64,000 nucleotides of DNA from Spongilla lacustris (Eukaryota; Porifera; Demospongiae; Spongillida; Spongillidae), in assembly GCA_949361645.1 (NCBI GenBank), contig OX442435.1:2624539-2688538 (forward strand). The letters run 5' to 3'. The first letter of the stretch is position 1. Every line of letters starts with the position of its first letter. The notes under the pieces are model-generated. The model did not search any database. It saw only the letters and a list, made by a program, of their open reading frames with translations, and was not told the origin of the DNA. This document shows, one piece after another, positions 22,571 through 35,410 of this stretch. The position numbers and the translations under genes were made by a program.

Positions 22571-23386
22571 GGGACAGTGTCCAACAAAATCGGGCTTGTG
22601 GGGTTATAAATAAAAATTGCACGTTGTACTAAACAACACATCTTCGCGACGGTACTATACCTTTTCCTTTCAAATTTCGTACACTTATTCCCACACCATT
22701 TCTCTGTGTGAAAATCGATTTTTGTGATCTACACCTTTTCCGTGCCGTGGATACAACAATCGTTAACCCCGCGGGTTAGAAATTCACAATTCTCCACGTA
22801 CGAGTGTTGAAAACGCGTCAAATTCGGAGTGTGCATAGAGAAGTCCTGTAGCTATTGATTTGTTGTGTTTGTTAGTTTCTGAATCATCCGTTACGGAGAT
22901 ACAGTTGAGCAAACTACAGGCACATTTTCCCGCTTGATTCGCGCCAATGATATAATCACCGCCTTCCCATTCACTGAGCGGGACGCGATTTGCCAAAATC
23001 ATTGGCGCGAATCAAGCGGGAAAACGTGCCCGTAGTTTGTTCAACTGTATCTCCGTAACGGATGATATAGATATTAATGAACAGAACAAACCAATAGCTA
23101 CAGGACTCCTCTATGTGCAACCCGAATTTGACGCGTTTTCAACACTTGCACGTGGAGAAATGTGGATTTATAACCCGCGGGGTTAACGATTGTTGATTCC
23201 ACGGCACAGACAATGTGTAGATCACAAAAATCGATTTTCACACAGAGAAATGGTGTGGGAACAAGTGTACGAAATTTGAAAGGAAAACGTAGTACCGTCG
23301 CGAAGATGTGTTGTCTAGTACAACGTGCAATTTGTATAGTGATGAAATTATAACCCCACAAGCCCGATTTTGCTGGACACTGTCCC
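22571..23386. mobile_element. 816-bp palindromic (foldback) element
   Basis: The ends are GGGACAGTGTCCAACAAAAT and its counterpart ATTTTGCTGGACACTGTCCC, and complementarity continues inward to the centre near 22,980. ATTT borders both sides (22567-22570 and 23387-23390) as a possible 4-bp target duplication. The centre holds TTTCCCGC (22926-22933) and GCGGGAAA (23016-23023), each next to an ATTGGCGCGAAT-type block. There is no transposase frame. Two more complete relatives lie at 46488-47290 and 47311-48134. Confidence 0.8.
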
Positions 23387-23526
23387 ATTTATTGTTTCAC
23401 TTATCTGTCATTCATACTATAATTGAATCCGAGAGCAGCTCAGCAGCAGTATCTTACAGAGCTACACAGCATCTGGTTTTGACAACATCCTTAATTCTTT
23501 ACAGTTCGGTACGTATAGGTCAGGGA

Positions 23527-23705
23527 TGCCGTAGGCCGGCTAGGGGTCCGGCCTGAGGCCGGCGAGGGATCCGGCCTGAGGCCGGCGAGGGGTCCGGCCT
23601 GAGGCCGGCGAGAGGTCCGGCCTGAGGCCGGCGAGGGGTCCGGCCTGAGGCCGGCGAGGGGTCCGGCCTGAGGCCGGCCGGCCTGCCAGCCCGGCCTGGC
23701 AGGCC
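23527..23705. repeat. GC-rich 23-bp tandem repeat
   Basis: About six units of GGGTCCGGCCTGAGGCCGGC with GA spacer have a 23-bp period (for example 23591 to 23614). Each unit has a CCGGCCTGAGGCCGG near-palindrome and several CpG or HpaII-type sites. A related pair of units (TCTGGCCTGATAGGCCAGG and TCCGGCCTGACAGGCCGG) lies at about 24578-24616. The array stands out strongly from the AT-rich surroundings. Confidence 0.85.
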
Positions 23706-24930
23706 AGATTATAAATAAACGTTAATCAATTATTACGAAACGTTACGATGTCGATCAACTTAGCGTGTAACTCATGCATCTCCGTCGGTTTCAACGATTC
23801 CTGACCTATACCATGCATCTGCTCAGCGGCGCAAAGGAATACAATCCCGAGGAACTTGTGAGATTCACGCCGTTGCAAGGGTTTAGCAGTAGCACAAACA
23901 CACCCGCATGTACATCGAAAGAGAAAGGGTTCGTTGATTGACACAAGTCGTTCTCCAGGGAGCATGCACTCTAGTCTAGAAAGACACATTGCTCAAATGA
24001 AAATTGCCGAAGTCTCAGTAGCTTGTGCCAAACAAGAAAAGACCATTTTAAAAATAATCGCCGGCAGCTTGAGCAGTATATTCCATCTCTCACAAAAGTA
24101 AAAAAGTTGCATCAGCATGACAAAGCCACGAAACCCTAACAATTAGCTCTTGCATGGTGTGAAAATTTGGCCCCCCCCCCCCCCCCCCCCCCCCCAGATC
24201 TTTCTGACACCGAATTTGTTGCATGCATCTCAGCATGTTCCTTCAAAATTAGTGATGTACTTGGATTTTCAAATTTCACATCAGTTAAATGGAATGCATG
24301 GAAACGAGGGACGTACTTTGTATACTTGGAAGTGCTTTCAATTAGTGTACCTCCCTTGTTCCCAGTCCAGTTGTGTCTGGCTAGCAAGACTACTTCAAAA
24401 TGGCCTAAACATAATGCTAGTGTAGAATGCACCAATGCTACACAGTGTTTACTGTTGCACCTTACTTTAATAATTGAATACTGAACAAGAAGTGAATTTA
24501 ATTGGTTTGCATACACATGTACAAATAAAGTAGTCATATACTGCATGCATGTATAGTGATACATCGAGGGGGCATGGTCTGGCCTGATAGGCCAGGGGTC
24601 CGGCCTGACAGGCCGGCTGGCCTTCGGCAACCCTAGGCCTGGTATAGGTGCATGAGATTGTGTCTGCTTGATTCGCAAATACTCGTAGGCCTACGGTGCG
24701 GGATTGTAGCCTGGGGGGTTACATTTGGAGTCATGCAACAGCATCATGGTAACAGATAGTATCATTTCTAAGGACGTCGGTACCGTATATCAGCGCTCCC
24801 GTTGTTCATCATGGCAAGAATAAATCAATCAATAACAATCAGCACCATTTGAATATTCAAGCATAGATAAAACATAAGCAATGGAAAGTGCTACAAATAA
24901 TATTCCTATGCTCCTTGAATGTTGTGTATT
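23706..24930. other. Intergenic, no gene recognised
   Basis: A run of about 25 C lies at 24171-24195, and relatives of the 23-bp GC-rich unit lie at about 24578-24616. From about 24810 the sequence is the 3' flank of the SLC19 gene and is shared with the pseudogene flank. No separate gene is visible. Confidence 0.4.
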
Positions 24931-27744
24931 TTATATAACTAAGGTGCCAACATCTGTGCCTTTGTGGGTCTCATTCAGTCTATCAAGGATGGCATCATCC
25001 GTCCCACCATACCCATGGAGTCCATCTTCCTTCTGAGCCGTGGGTTTATCATCAAGGGATTGTGGGTCTTCACCCCCCTTACAATCATTGATATCGACGT
25101 TTGTTGCATGTGGGAGCAAAGGTGGTCCCTCTTGGCAGCACATACGGAAGCTGGTGATCCATCCAGTAATCGTCAGTCTGCAAAAACCAGCCACTGCATA
25201 TATCAGGAAGAGTACAAAGAAGTATCCACTGTAGACAATAAACTGCAAGGAATGGGGATTAAAAAAATATTAGAATGTTGTATTCCTGATGAAGTTTCTC
25301 TAAGCCTGCAATCATGTTTAAGAACCGTATGTACTGTAAACATTAGCATTTTGCCAGTCAGGAAGTTATGAAAGTGCCATTGCCTAATATGTATAACTAT
25401 TATAATATTACACACGCAAGGTTGTAAATGATAAAAATGATGTCTAGTTATGGGCTGAACATAAGTGCATCTATTGTACATGTAAATATGACTGACCACA
25501 GCCAACAAAAGTTTATCATATATGTGCAAGTATTGGCCATATGTATGCTGCAAATTTGAAAATTGCACACATTAATAAAGATTAAGGTTTATGGAAAATT
25601 ATTGCACTTAATTTTAAAAGAACTGGCCTTTTATCAAAATCTTCACTATGGCAAAAACTTTTTTTCGAGAATTTCTACACTTCTTTCTAAACTTGTAAAT
25701 TTCCATTAAATGAGAAGACATATGAAAATGTTTATGAACCTATTCATTTGGATCTCCTGGTAAGAAGAGTGTCCTGTCACTATTGATTCTGACCATTGAT
25801 TTGTATACAGATCAGTAAAATGAGTGTGCATGATTGATGACAATGACTTCAACACCAGCATTGTATAATACATGCACATAGCCTCCTATTTCAACAATAA
25901 ATTACTTATGACAATACCTGTGTTGGAATATCTAGATTCAGTCCTCTTGAATCAGACACTGCTAATGTCAGAAATGTTTGAAGCAACAGACTCATAAAAG
26001 TGTTGAATCCGTATATCATAGCATAGCTCTCATGAGTCATTGCATGTGCAATCTGAGTACTGAAGGACATACATAGTAATAAAAACAATTAAGGCTTGGC
26101 AAACTATAAGTGATGACAATGACTACAGAACCAACTTGATATGAATCAAAAACTGTACAGGAAAATGTCTCTTTTCGTCTGTCTTATAGGAAGTGTTGAG
26201 TGGACATCTAAACTTTAACATGTGACATCATCACATATACCTTGCATTGTGTTAATCAAATATGCTGGGACTTATGTTGGACAATTACAATATAGATATG
26301 ACACAAAAAAACACAATCCGATTACCATCGCACTCGATAATATATATGCACAACCGATTATGAATGTTGCTTAATTGGCTCAGCAGACCAGATGAATGAT
26401 TATGCCATACGAGAATAATCAGTACTTTGAATATCTAAAATTCATGCACTGAGATGGTGAGAGGCAGTCCGGAATTTGCTATCATAGCAAGGGCACCTCT
26501 TAGGTAACCGAATAATTATTAATTAGTCATGCACCCTGCTCTCTCCATGCCAACGAAAGCAAACCTTGCCAGCAAGGGGAAGGGTTTAAGTATTACGTTA
26601 GCCGAATAGGAAGGTCGAAATTTAGAAATACAGTCAAGACTTACGTTGCGATAGTCACTAGGAAGTAATACGTCATCGTGAAGATGACGTAACATATGTA
26701 AGCCACCCAGAGCTGTTCCGTGAAGGAGGAGAGTAGAAGACATCCACTCTCGACGAGGGAAAGTGCCGCAATCGTCACCTCCCCCCAGATTGACCAGTTA
26801 ACCTTCAGGAAGGAAATGCTTAGCGCCCCCATGGACCCAAAGAGGACTGCCGTGGCATCCACCAATCCATTGTACTGGTAATTCGTACCCGTGTTTGAAG
26901 CGATTTCTGACCACTGGCTTTGCACGTAGTTCTGAACCTGGAAACAACCACACGTGGCAAGCGCCCACCATACTGACCACCTGAGCAGCGAGGGAACAGT
27001 GTAGAACCTTTTGAAGTCCCGCCACCTGTTGTGCGTAGCCGAGCGAGCGGCGGAGGACACCTTCGCGCAAGGCGCCACTCGCTGTTCTCCCTTGTCGGGG
27101 ACGAGGATGGTGCGACAGGAAGGGTACCACACGTTGGGTAAGGCCAGGGCAAATAGGCAGCCTAGACACACGCTGCTGAACGATATGTACTGGAGCTGGA
27201 GGAGATTGAACGTCCCGGTCGAGACGAGCGCCTGGCCCACGTACCCGGCAGCGGCCGCGCCGAACAGCCTGCTGGCTTCAATGTACCCCGTCACCTTCCT
27301 GAAGTGGACTGGGGACACGAGTACGTAAATATACGAGTAGTACGCGATCTCGGCGGCAGTAGCGATGCCATACGTTACCTGCATTAGCTTCATCTCCAGT
27401 AAACTCGTACCCCAAATAAGGAGGACCCTCGTCGCTATCTGGCTTAGAAACTCGACTACGACTATAGGCTTGTAGCGGAGCACGTCGGTGAAGAGGAAGA
27501 GCCCAAACACGGCCACCAGGTAGCTGTAGGGCCACCACGGGTATATCTCGTTGTTGACGTCGTCAAAGTCGAACTGTTTCGATGCGTTTGTCTCGTTGTC
27601 CAAATAGGCCGTGAGGTAGGGTTCGCTGGGAAGGAATTCCTTGAAGAACCCGTAGCTGCACAGCAGTACTGTGCAATATATCCACCGCCATCGCGATGCG
27701 GGGCGCTTTGTTTCCTCTGTGATTTCTCCTTCTGCCATCGACAT
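24931..27744 (-). CDS. SLC19-family carrier (reduced folate/thiamine transporter type), three exons
   Basis: The exons are 27744-26645, 26059-25918 and 25242-24931, all with GT donors and AG acceptors; they join to about 517 residues, the usual family length. Diagnostic features are YGFFKEFLPSEPYLTAYL in the first membrane segment (about 31-48), sequons NET and NAS just after it, YPWWPYSYL, and the TDVLRYKPI motif. A long cytoplasmic loop follows, then QNYVQSQW and, across exons 2 and 3, SYAMIYGFNTF...QTFLTLAV and QFIVYSGYFF. About 12 membrane helices are expected in the plasma membrane. Members carry folates or thiamine; which substrate is used here cannot be told. I chose the ATG at 27744 (MSMAEGE) because the upstream extension looks like untranslated sequence in frame. 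The C-terminal tail ends hydrophilic at 24931; the pseudogene paralogue keeps a further hydrophobic segment. Confidence 0.9.
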
Positions 27745-28539
27745 ATTGAACGGGAACTTTTCCAAATGATATCTACCAGCTATCAAATTGATCGATATTA
27801 ATACCCATATATATAGCTGATTCCAAAAACGCGCCACAAATTAAAGCCACACGCGCCCGCTTACACAAACGGGATGTTGCAACATGCGCTTGGCCACGCA
27901 CCGCTGCAATTACATCGCGCAGTTATTTACATCGTATTTGATATGCAATTGTAACATGCTGTAGTATCCGGACAACAAAGCCGGCATCCGGTTACTGATC
28001 GACGTTCAGCATGCATGTAAGCAGTCACGGAGCTTCCATGTCTCCTCTCTCTGGTCAACCGACGTCGATGTTTTATTGCATAGTTCCATGAACGCAAACC
28101 AGGAAAGCGCACAGCAAAAAAAAAAAAAAAAAAAAAAAAACGCGTCGAATCATATGTTTTGATTTTCATAGGACCAATCACCTATCTTCTGATACAGGAT
28201 GATAACATTTAACATTTTGTACCAGGTATGTAAACATCCTTTACCAGAAAGAAGTGACAAAATCAAGAATTGATTCGAGCCGCTTTATATACTGTGAGCT
28301 GCATGTACAGTGCAACATGCGAAACGGCACATAGACCACGCCCAAACCGATTCGATCATGCAGTTCGCTATGAAATCAATTTTCCGACCAAAGCGGATGG
28401 GGGCCAGATCGAACTGATCATGATCGATGCGGTTTGATGTTGTTTGTGTTGAAGCGGCTTTAGACAATCATGAGCCATCTGCGATCATACAATGCATGTT
28501 TCGCGCAACATTGTTGCATGCAACATGTTGCTTATATAA
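27745..28539. other. 5' flank of SLC19 gene and intergenic DNA
   Basis: No second gene is seen. A run of about 26 A lies at 28115-28140, and CATG-containing words are common. No clear TATA box for the transporter could be identified. Confidence 0.4.
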
Positions 28540-28670
28540 GCAATTTGGTCACGAACATATTTCATGCGCTACTGTGTCCTGGAAGTAGAAAGCTGGTCTA
28601 CTTCAAGACTAAATGTTGGCTACCACATCAGAAGAACCGCAGCCATGAAATATGTTCGTGACCAAATTGC
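28540..28670. repeat. 27-bp perfect inverted repeat around a 77-bp spacer
   Basis: The words GCAATTTGGTCACGAACATA and TTTCATG at 28540-28566 are repeated as their exact reverse complement at 28644-28670. The structure could be a small transposable element or a long hairpin transcript. No gene overlaps it. Confidence 0.75.
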
Positions 28671-28819
28671 TATTGGCGGTTGTTTAGTCATTAGTCCCGT
28701 CACAATAGATATCGAGATATGCGAACTTGCAGCAACCGTGCGCATGTCTGCATTACACTTTTTTCCCCCGTTACAGAAATGGGAGGATTCAATTGGCCTT
28801 AGTCTAATCACTTCTTTAT

Positions 28820-29180
28820 TAATGTTAAATCATGTAGCTTCAATAACACCTCCGCAAGGAGCAACAATAGCGTCTTCCATATATTACTCCCCCCCCCCCG
28901 AATAATTCAATAAATAATTGCGCCCAATATGTTGCCTATAGTGTATGTGTGCGCAACATGCGTGCAATTATTAATGTAAAATCATGCATGTAGCTTCAAT
29001 AACAGCTCCGCAAGCAGCAACAACAGCGTCTTCCATATTAAACCCCCCTCCCCCCTCCCCCCTCCCTCCCTCCCCCTCCCCCCTCCCTCCCTCCCCCTCT
29101 CCCTCCCCCGAATAATTCAATAAATAATTGCCCCCAATATGTTGCCTATAGTGTATGTGTGCGCAACATGTGTGCAACAT
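28820..29180. repeat. Direct duplication with CCCTCC expansion
   Basis: A segment of about 145 bp (ATGTAGCTTCAATAACA through GTGTGCGCAACATG) occurs at about 28822-28965 and again at about 28971-29179. The second copy has an expanded tract of CCCTCC units where the first has a short C run (about 28890-28900). No gene is present. Confidence 0.75.
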
Positions 29181-29738
29181 CTTGAATTATCTAAAGTTAC
29201 ACAATAAACCTGTTGGCCCAGCAAGCCTGTTGGCCTGCTACACAACGCTATACGGAATGAATGTAATTGATAGGACGGAAATGAGCCAGGCTGTGGTTAT
29301 CGCACAGGACGCATATGCATAGCTCAGATTTGTTCAGTAAAGTGTAAGGGAAAAAAAGAAGCTGTTGATCAGCAGTCTTCATTGTCCACTGCATACAATA
29401 GCGGCTCAGTACAGTATGATATACGTGACCCTCTGCTAGAAAATGGCATCACATCGCAAGTTTGTACCTTATATGCAGTCATGCACCACAACGTAAACTC
29501 TGTATCATGGCACTTGGTCATGAGTATGTGCTGCTTCTTGATCTCTCCGAGCTGCAGCATCCGATGATAGTTAGCCTTGAGAATGACCATTGTACTTATT
29601 TTGGCAACAATCTCTCAAGGTAAGAGTCACAATATCATGTACAATATCATAACAGTGCACAAGATATGGGTTAAAGTATAATTTCCCAGCGTTACATTAA
29701 ATGACTGCATTACAAAAATATGATTCAAAGATACTATA
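29181..29738. other. Left flank of the giant inverted-repeat element
   Basis: Short frames on both strands near 29370-29590 have no recognisable motif. The last bases before the element are TATA (29735-29738), also found right after its other end. Confidence 0.4.
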
Positions 29739-31915
29739 CAGGGTGTCTACGAAAGAACGCAACGCTTTTGAAAGGGAATAACTTTTGATAGGATTAAGCA
29801 AAAAATCTCATAATTTGAAACTGAGTTGGTCGGTTTCCTCAAATTTTTTTCCATCCTTTTAATTGATACATTATTAATCATGCTAATTAATTTTAATAAG
29901 CACAATAGATTAGCTGATTTTGAAAGTTCGTATGTGTTCACGTATCGATTGTGAAGCTTCATTCAAAATATTGGATTTTTTTCACATTCACAACTAAACC
30001 TGCAACCCTCTACCTATTTCTCTTCGCGTACGCATGCGCACACGACCTCGTCCTAAGACTTAATTCTGTGATAAAATAACCAATCTCAATCACGTGATAC
30101 AATTCGGAGGCGGATCTTCTTTTTTTTTTATGCAATGCCCCACCTCCTTCGTGGGTGTTACAAGTCAGTGCCAATTAACATGTTTACATCCGATGTAGTG
30201 CGCACCAATTAGCACTATCGTACAGACAGGCACTAAACCGAGCGGCAGGTACTACGGGTTGATATGAATTTGACATGTAATGCCATTCTGTGAGTTAGGA
30301 AACGGAGACGCACACGTTAAACTTAAAGCGCAAGTTATTACACAGTACACGCAAAAATGTGCTGGTTGGTAGACTATCGATCAAATTCTTAGGTTTCTGA
30401 CTAATGTTTCAAGCCTGCAGCTAGGTTTTAGATAAGTTATTGTTTTTTTTTCTTTAAAGAGAAGGCATCCCACATCAATTTTTTTTAACGACTTAGACAA
30501 GCCACTGCACGATGGTTTCATTTTCATTGTATTACTTTGCAAGCCTGTTAGCTGGGTATGGTTGATTTATGTGATTTCATTTCATGGCATTCAGTAATGA
30601 AATTTTTGGATGATTAGGATGACTTGTTATTTTTTTTTCTTGTTGCACACAAATGAGCCTATTAGCTGGTTTTCAAATCATGTCTGTGTGTGCATAAATA
30701 TTGGTGGATGCTTTGCTTTAGAATAGACTCTTGTTATGTACCTTTAAAATGACAACTTATGAGGGTGTAGTTTAATAATGTTGCAAGCTTTTGTGTATAG
30801 AAAATGATTATGGTACTTGGAATTTGCAAAAGCATCCTTTGACATTAAGTTGCAAGTGCAATACGGACTATGATAGGGAAGAATGTTATTTAAGAGGATC
30901 ATAGTGTATGTTAAAGAATGTGCTTGGAAACCTGTGAGCTTTTAGCTGTGTCTATTGTTTATTTGAAAGTAAGGTTAAGGTCATCTCTGTTTAAAAATAC
31001 ACCTGCAGGTTTTAGATGTTGGGGAATGTTGCGGTTTTCGTTTAAATAAAGGTGTGCTTTGCATCATTGTTTAAAATTCTTGCTGTTGCTTATGTGCTGG
31101 TTGGTAGACTATCGATCAACATGTTTCAAGCCTCCAACAAGGTTTTAGATAAGTTTTAAGAGAAGGCATCTCAGATCAAAAAATTTTTAACGACTTAGAC
31201 AAGCCACTCATGGTTGCATTGTCAATGTATTACTTTGCAAGCCTGTTAGCTAGTTCCCATATCATGGTGTGCTTAAGTAAGGGTAGGGTTGATTTATGTG
31301 ATTTCATGGCTTCAGTAATGGAATTTGCTTGCAACAAGTTGTGATTTTACATAGCTATTTCCTTACCATAATGTGTGGTAACTGCTGCTTATGGATATAG
31401 ACCCTCTGCTTTAAGAGTTCCTTCATGCAGAGTGTGCTTAAATTTCTAATTTTGCAACCCATTAGATGATCGATTAGAGATGAATCAAAAAATCCTTTTT
31501 TTAAAGCACCTAAGAAGAGTGCTGTTTTTTAAGATAGGTTGTGCTTAATAAAGTCATGAGTCCTATAGCTAGTTACTACAAATGTAGATCACAATCTGTG
31601 CTGTTGCTTAAGCATGGATATTAGGCTTCCATGTCTAGGAGATACCTGTTGTGATTTGAAGAATTACTTTAGTATCGACTAATATTGCAAGTGGTTTTGT
31701 GATGCTTGGATTTAAGAGGGTGTTATTTCGCCATGTTGTGAGCAATTGTGTGTCGAATTAGTGGTAGCATAAAAAGGGTAAAATGTTTGGGAATTCAGCT
31801 GTATGTCTTAAGAAAGCATCATGTTTTGTTAGCTACAGATTATAATATGCTTATGAGTACTACATGTACATGTACATGTACAGTTGCAAGTTTAGCTTAT
31901 AAAAGTTCGAATAAA
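29739..31915 (+). repeat. Left unique arm of the foldback element
   Basis: About 2.18 kb is matched as reverse complement by 41356-43534. It contains an internal imperfect duplication: the blocks GTGCTGGTTGGTAGACTATC, CTTAGACAAGCCACT and TTACTTTGCAAGCCTGTTAG occur near 30360-30560 and again near 31094-31250. CACGTGAT and ACGCATGCGCA words lie in the outer 400 bp. Small open frames here are mirrored in the other arm and lack protein features. Confidence 0.85.
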
Positions 31916-34900
31916 AGTGTGCCTTCCTACCCCATCCCGTCTCCACTTGGTCTTAAAATAATTCTCTGTATTTGATGCGTGAGTGTTGTTTATGAGTACT
32001 ACCTGTTGAGGACCCAGTATAGCTAACCATCTTTTCATTGGTTAACCAAGGCTTCCTTCTTTCCTAACCCTTCCTGTCCCCTCTTGATCTTAAAATAATT
32101 CTCTGTGTGAGTGTTGCTTATGAGTACTACCTGTTGAGGACCCAGTATAGCTATCCAACTTTTCATTGGTGTACCAAGGCTTCCTTCTTTCGTACTGCTT
32201 CTTGTTCCCTCTTGATCTTTTACAATTCTCTACATGTTTGTTGTGTGAGTAGTATAGCTAACCTTCTTTTAGTTCCTTAAACCTAGGCTTCCTTCTTTCC
32301 TACGGTCCCTTCCTATCCCCCTCGATCCTTCTCTTTGTATGATGCGTGAGTGTTGCTTATGAGTACTACCTGTTGAGGACCCAGTATAACTAACCATCTT
32401 TTCATTGGTTAACCAAGGCTTCCTTCTTTCCCACCCCTTCACGTCCCCTCTTGATCTTTAAATAATTCTATGTGTTTGCCTGGTGTGTCAGTGTTACTTA
32501 TGAGTACTACCTGTTGAGGACCCAGTATAGCTATCAATCTTTTCATTGCTTAACAAAGACTTCCTTCTTTCCTACACCTAGCTTCCTGTCCCCTCTTGAT
32601 CTTAAAATAATTCTCTGTGTTTGCATGGTGTATGAGTGTTGCTTATGAGTACTACGTGTTGAGGACCCAGTATAGCTATCCATCATTTCATTGGTTAACC
32701 AAGGCTTCCTACTTTCCTACCCCTACCTGTCCCCTCTTGATCTTACAATCATTCTCTTTGTGAGTGTTGCTTATGACTACTAACTGTTGAGGGCCCAGTA
32801 TAGCTAACCCTCTTTTTATTACTTGAACAAGACTTCCATCTTTCCTACCTCATCCTGTCCCCTCTTGATCTTAAAATAATTTTCTGTGTTTTCATGGTGT
32901 GTGAGTGTTGCTTATGAGTACTACCTATTGAGGACCCAGTATAGCTAACCATTATTTCATTGGTTAACCAAGGCTTCCTTCTTTCCTACCCCTTCCTGTC
33001 CCCTTGTTATCTTAAAATAATTCTCTGTGTTTGCCTGGTGTGTGAGTGTTGCTTATGAGTATAACCTGTTCAGGACCCAGTATAGCTATCCATCTTTTCA
33101 TTGCTTAACAAAGACTTCCTTCCTTCTTACACCTAGCTTCCTGTCCCCTCTTGATCTTAAAATAATTCTCTGTGTTTTCATGGTGTTTGAGTGTTGCTTA
33201 TGAGTACTACCTGTTGAGGACCCAGTATAGCTAACCATCTTTTCTTTGCTTAACCAAGGCTTCCTTCTTTCTTACCCCTTCCTGTCCCCTCTAGATCTTT
33301 AAATAATTCTCTGTGTTTGCATGGTGTGTGAGTGTTGCTTATGAGTACTACCTGTTGAGGACCCAGTATAGCTATCCATCTTTTCATTGGTTAACCAAGG
33401 TATCCGTCTTTCCTATCCCTTCCTGTCCCCTCTTTATCTTTTAATAATTCTCTGTGTTTGCCTGGTGTGAGAGTGTTGCTTACGAGTACTACCTGTTGAG
33501 GACCCAATATAGCTAACCATCTTTTCATTGCTTAACCAAGGCTTCCTTTTTTCCTACCCCTTCCTGTCCCCTCTAGATCTTTAAATAATTATCTGTGTTT
33601 GCATGGTGTATGAGTGTTGCTTATGAGTATTACCTGTTGAGGACCCAGTATAGCTAACCCTATTTTTATTACTTGAACAAGGCTTCCTTCTTTCCTACCC
33701 CTTCCTGTCCCCTCTTGATCTTAAAATAATTCTCTGTGTGAGTGTTGTGTATGAGTACTACCTGTTCAGGACCCAGTATAGCTATCCATCTTTTCATTGC
33801 TTCCTACCTGTCCCCTCTTGATCTTAAAATAATTCTCTGTGTGAGTGTTGCTTATGAGTACTACCTGTTGAGGACCCAGTATAGCTAACCCTCTTTTTAT
33901 TGCTTAACCAAGGTTTCCTTCTTTCGTACTGCTTCTTGTTCCCTCTTGATCTTTTACAATTCTCTACATGTTTGTTGTGTAAGTGGTTAAGCTAACCTTC
34001 TTTTAGTTCCTTAAACTAGGCTTCCTTCTTTCCTACGGTCCCTTCCTATCCCCGTCGATTCTTCTCTTTGTATGATGTGTTGTGTTGCGTATGAGTACTA
34101 CCTGTTGGGGGCCCAGTATAGCTAACCATCTTTTCATTGCTTAACCAAGGCTTCCTTCTTTCCTACCCCTTCCTGTTCCCTCTTGATCTTTAAAAAACAA
34201 TTCTCTGTGTTTGTCTGGTCTGTGAGTGTTGCTAATGAGTACTACTTGTATAGCTATCCAACTTTTCATTGCTTAATAAAGACTTCCTTCTTTCCTACAC
34301 CAAGCTTCCTGTCCCCTCTTGATCTTAAAATAATTCTCTGTGTTTCGTGTGTGAGTGTTGCTTATGAATACTACCTGTTGAGGACCCAGTATAACTAACC
34401 ATCTTTTCATTGGTTAACCAAGGCTTCCTTCTTTCCTACCCCTTCCTGTCCCCTCTTAATTCTCTTTGTGAGTTTTGCTTATGACTACTAACTGTTGAGG
34501 GTCGAGTATAGCTAACCCTCTTTTTATTACTTGAACAAGACTTCCATCTTTCCTACCCCATCCTGTCTCCTCTTGATCTTAAAATAATTTTCTGTGTTTT
34601 CATGGTGTGTGAGTGTTGCTTATGAGTACTACCTATTGAGGACCCAGTATAGCTAACCATTATTTCATTGGTTAACCAAGGCTTCCTTCTTTCCTACCCC
34701 GTCCTGTCCCCTCTTTATCTTAAAATAATTCTCTGTGTCAGCCTGGTGTGTGAGTGTTGCTTATGAGTATAACCTGTTCAGGACCCAGTATAGCTATCCA
34801 TCTTTTCATTGCTTGACAAAGACTTCTTTCCTTTCTACACCTAGCTTCCTGTCCCCTCTTGATCTTAAAATAATTCTCTGTGTTTGCATGGTGTGTTAGT

Positions 34901-35410
34901 GTTGCTTATGAGTACTACCTGTTGAGGACCCAGTATAGTTAACCATCTTTCCATTGATTAACCAAGGCTTCCTTCTTTCGTACTGCTTCTTGTTCCCTCT
35001 TGATCTTTTACAATTCTCTAGATGATTGTTGTGTGAGTGTTATAGCTAACCTTCTTTTAGTTCCTTAACCTAAGCTTCCTTCTTTCCTACGATCCCTTCC
35101 TATCTCCCTCAATCCTTCTCTTCGTGTGATGCGTGAGTGTTGTTTATGAGTACTACCTGTTGATGGCCCAATATAGCTTACCATCATTTCATTGCTTAAC
35201 CAAGGCTTCCTACTTTCCTACCCCTTCTGTCTTTGTGTTTGCCTGGTGTGTGGGTGTTGCTACTACCTGTTAAGGGCCCAGTATAACTAACCATCTTTTT
35301 ATTGCTTAACCAAGGCTTCCTTCTTTCGTTCCCCTTCCTGTCTGATCTTGATCTTAAAATAATTCTCTGTGTGAGTGTTGCATATGAGTACTAAGTGGTA
35401 TAGCTAACCC
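31916..35410 (+). repeat. Left satellite array, ~141-bp units
   Basis: Tandem units carry, in order, TTGCTTATGAGTACTACCTG, TTGAGGACCCAGTATAGCTA, TCTTTTCATTGGTTAACCAA, GGCTTCCTTCTTTCCTACCC, CTTCCTGTCCCCTCTTGATC and TTAAAATAATTCTCTGTGTT. The TGTTGAGGAC word recurs at 32371, 32512 and 32657, giving periods of 141 and 145. Truncated units occur (for example around 33790 and 32230). There are many in-frame stops; it is not a protein repeat. Confidence 0.9.

Noticed and set aside
31748..31975. 75-codon frame, with a near-identical frame at 41301-41528 on the other strand
   Set aside because: Conservation is explained by the inverted arms of the foldback element; the frames run into the satellite and have no protein features.
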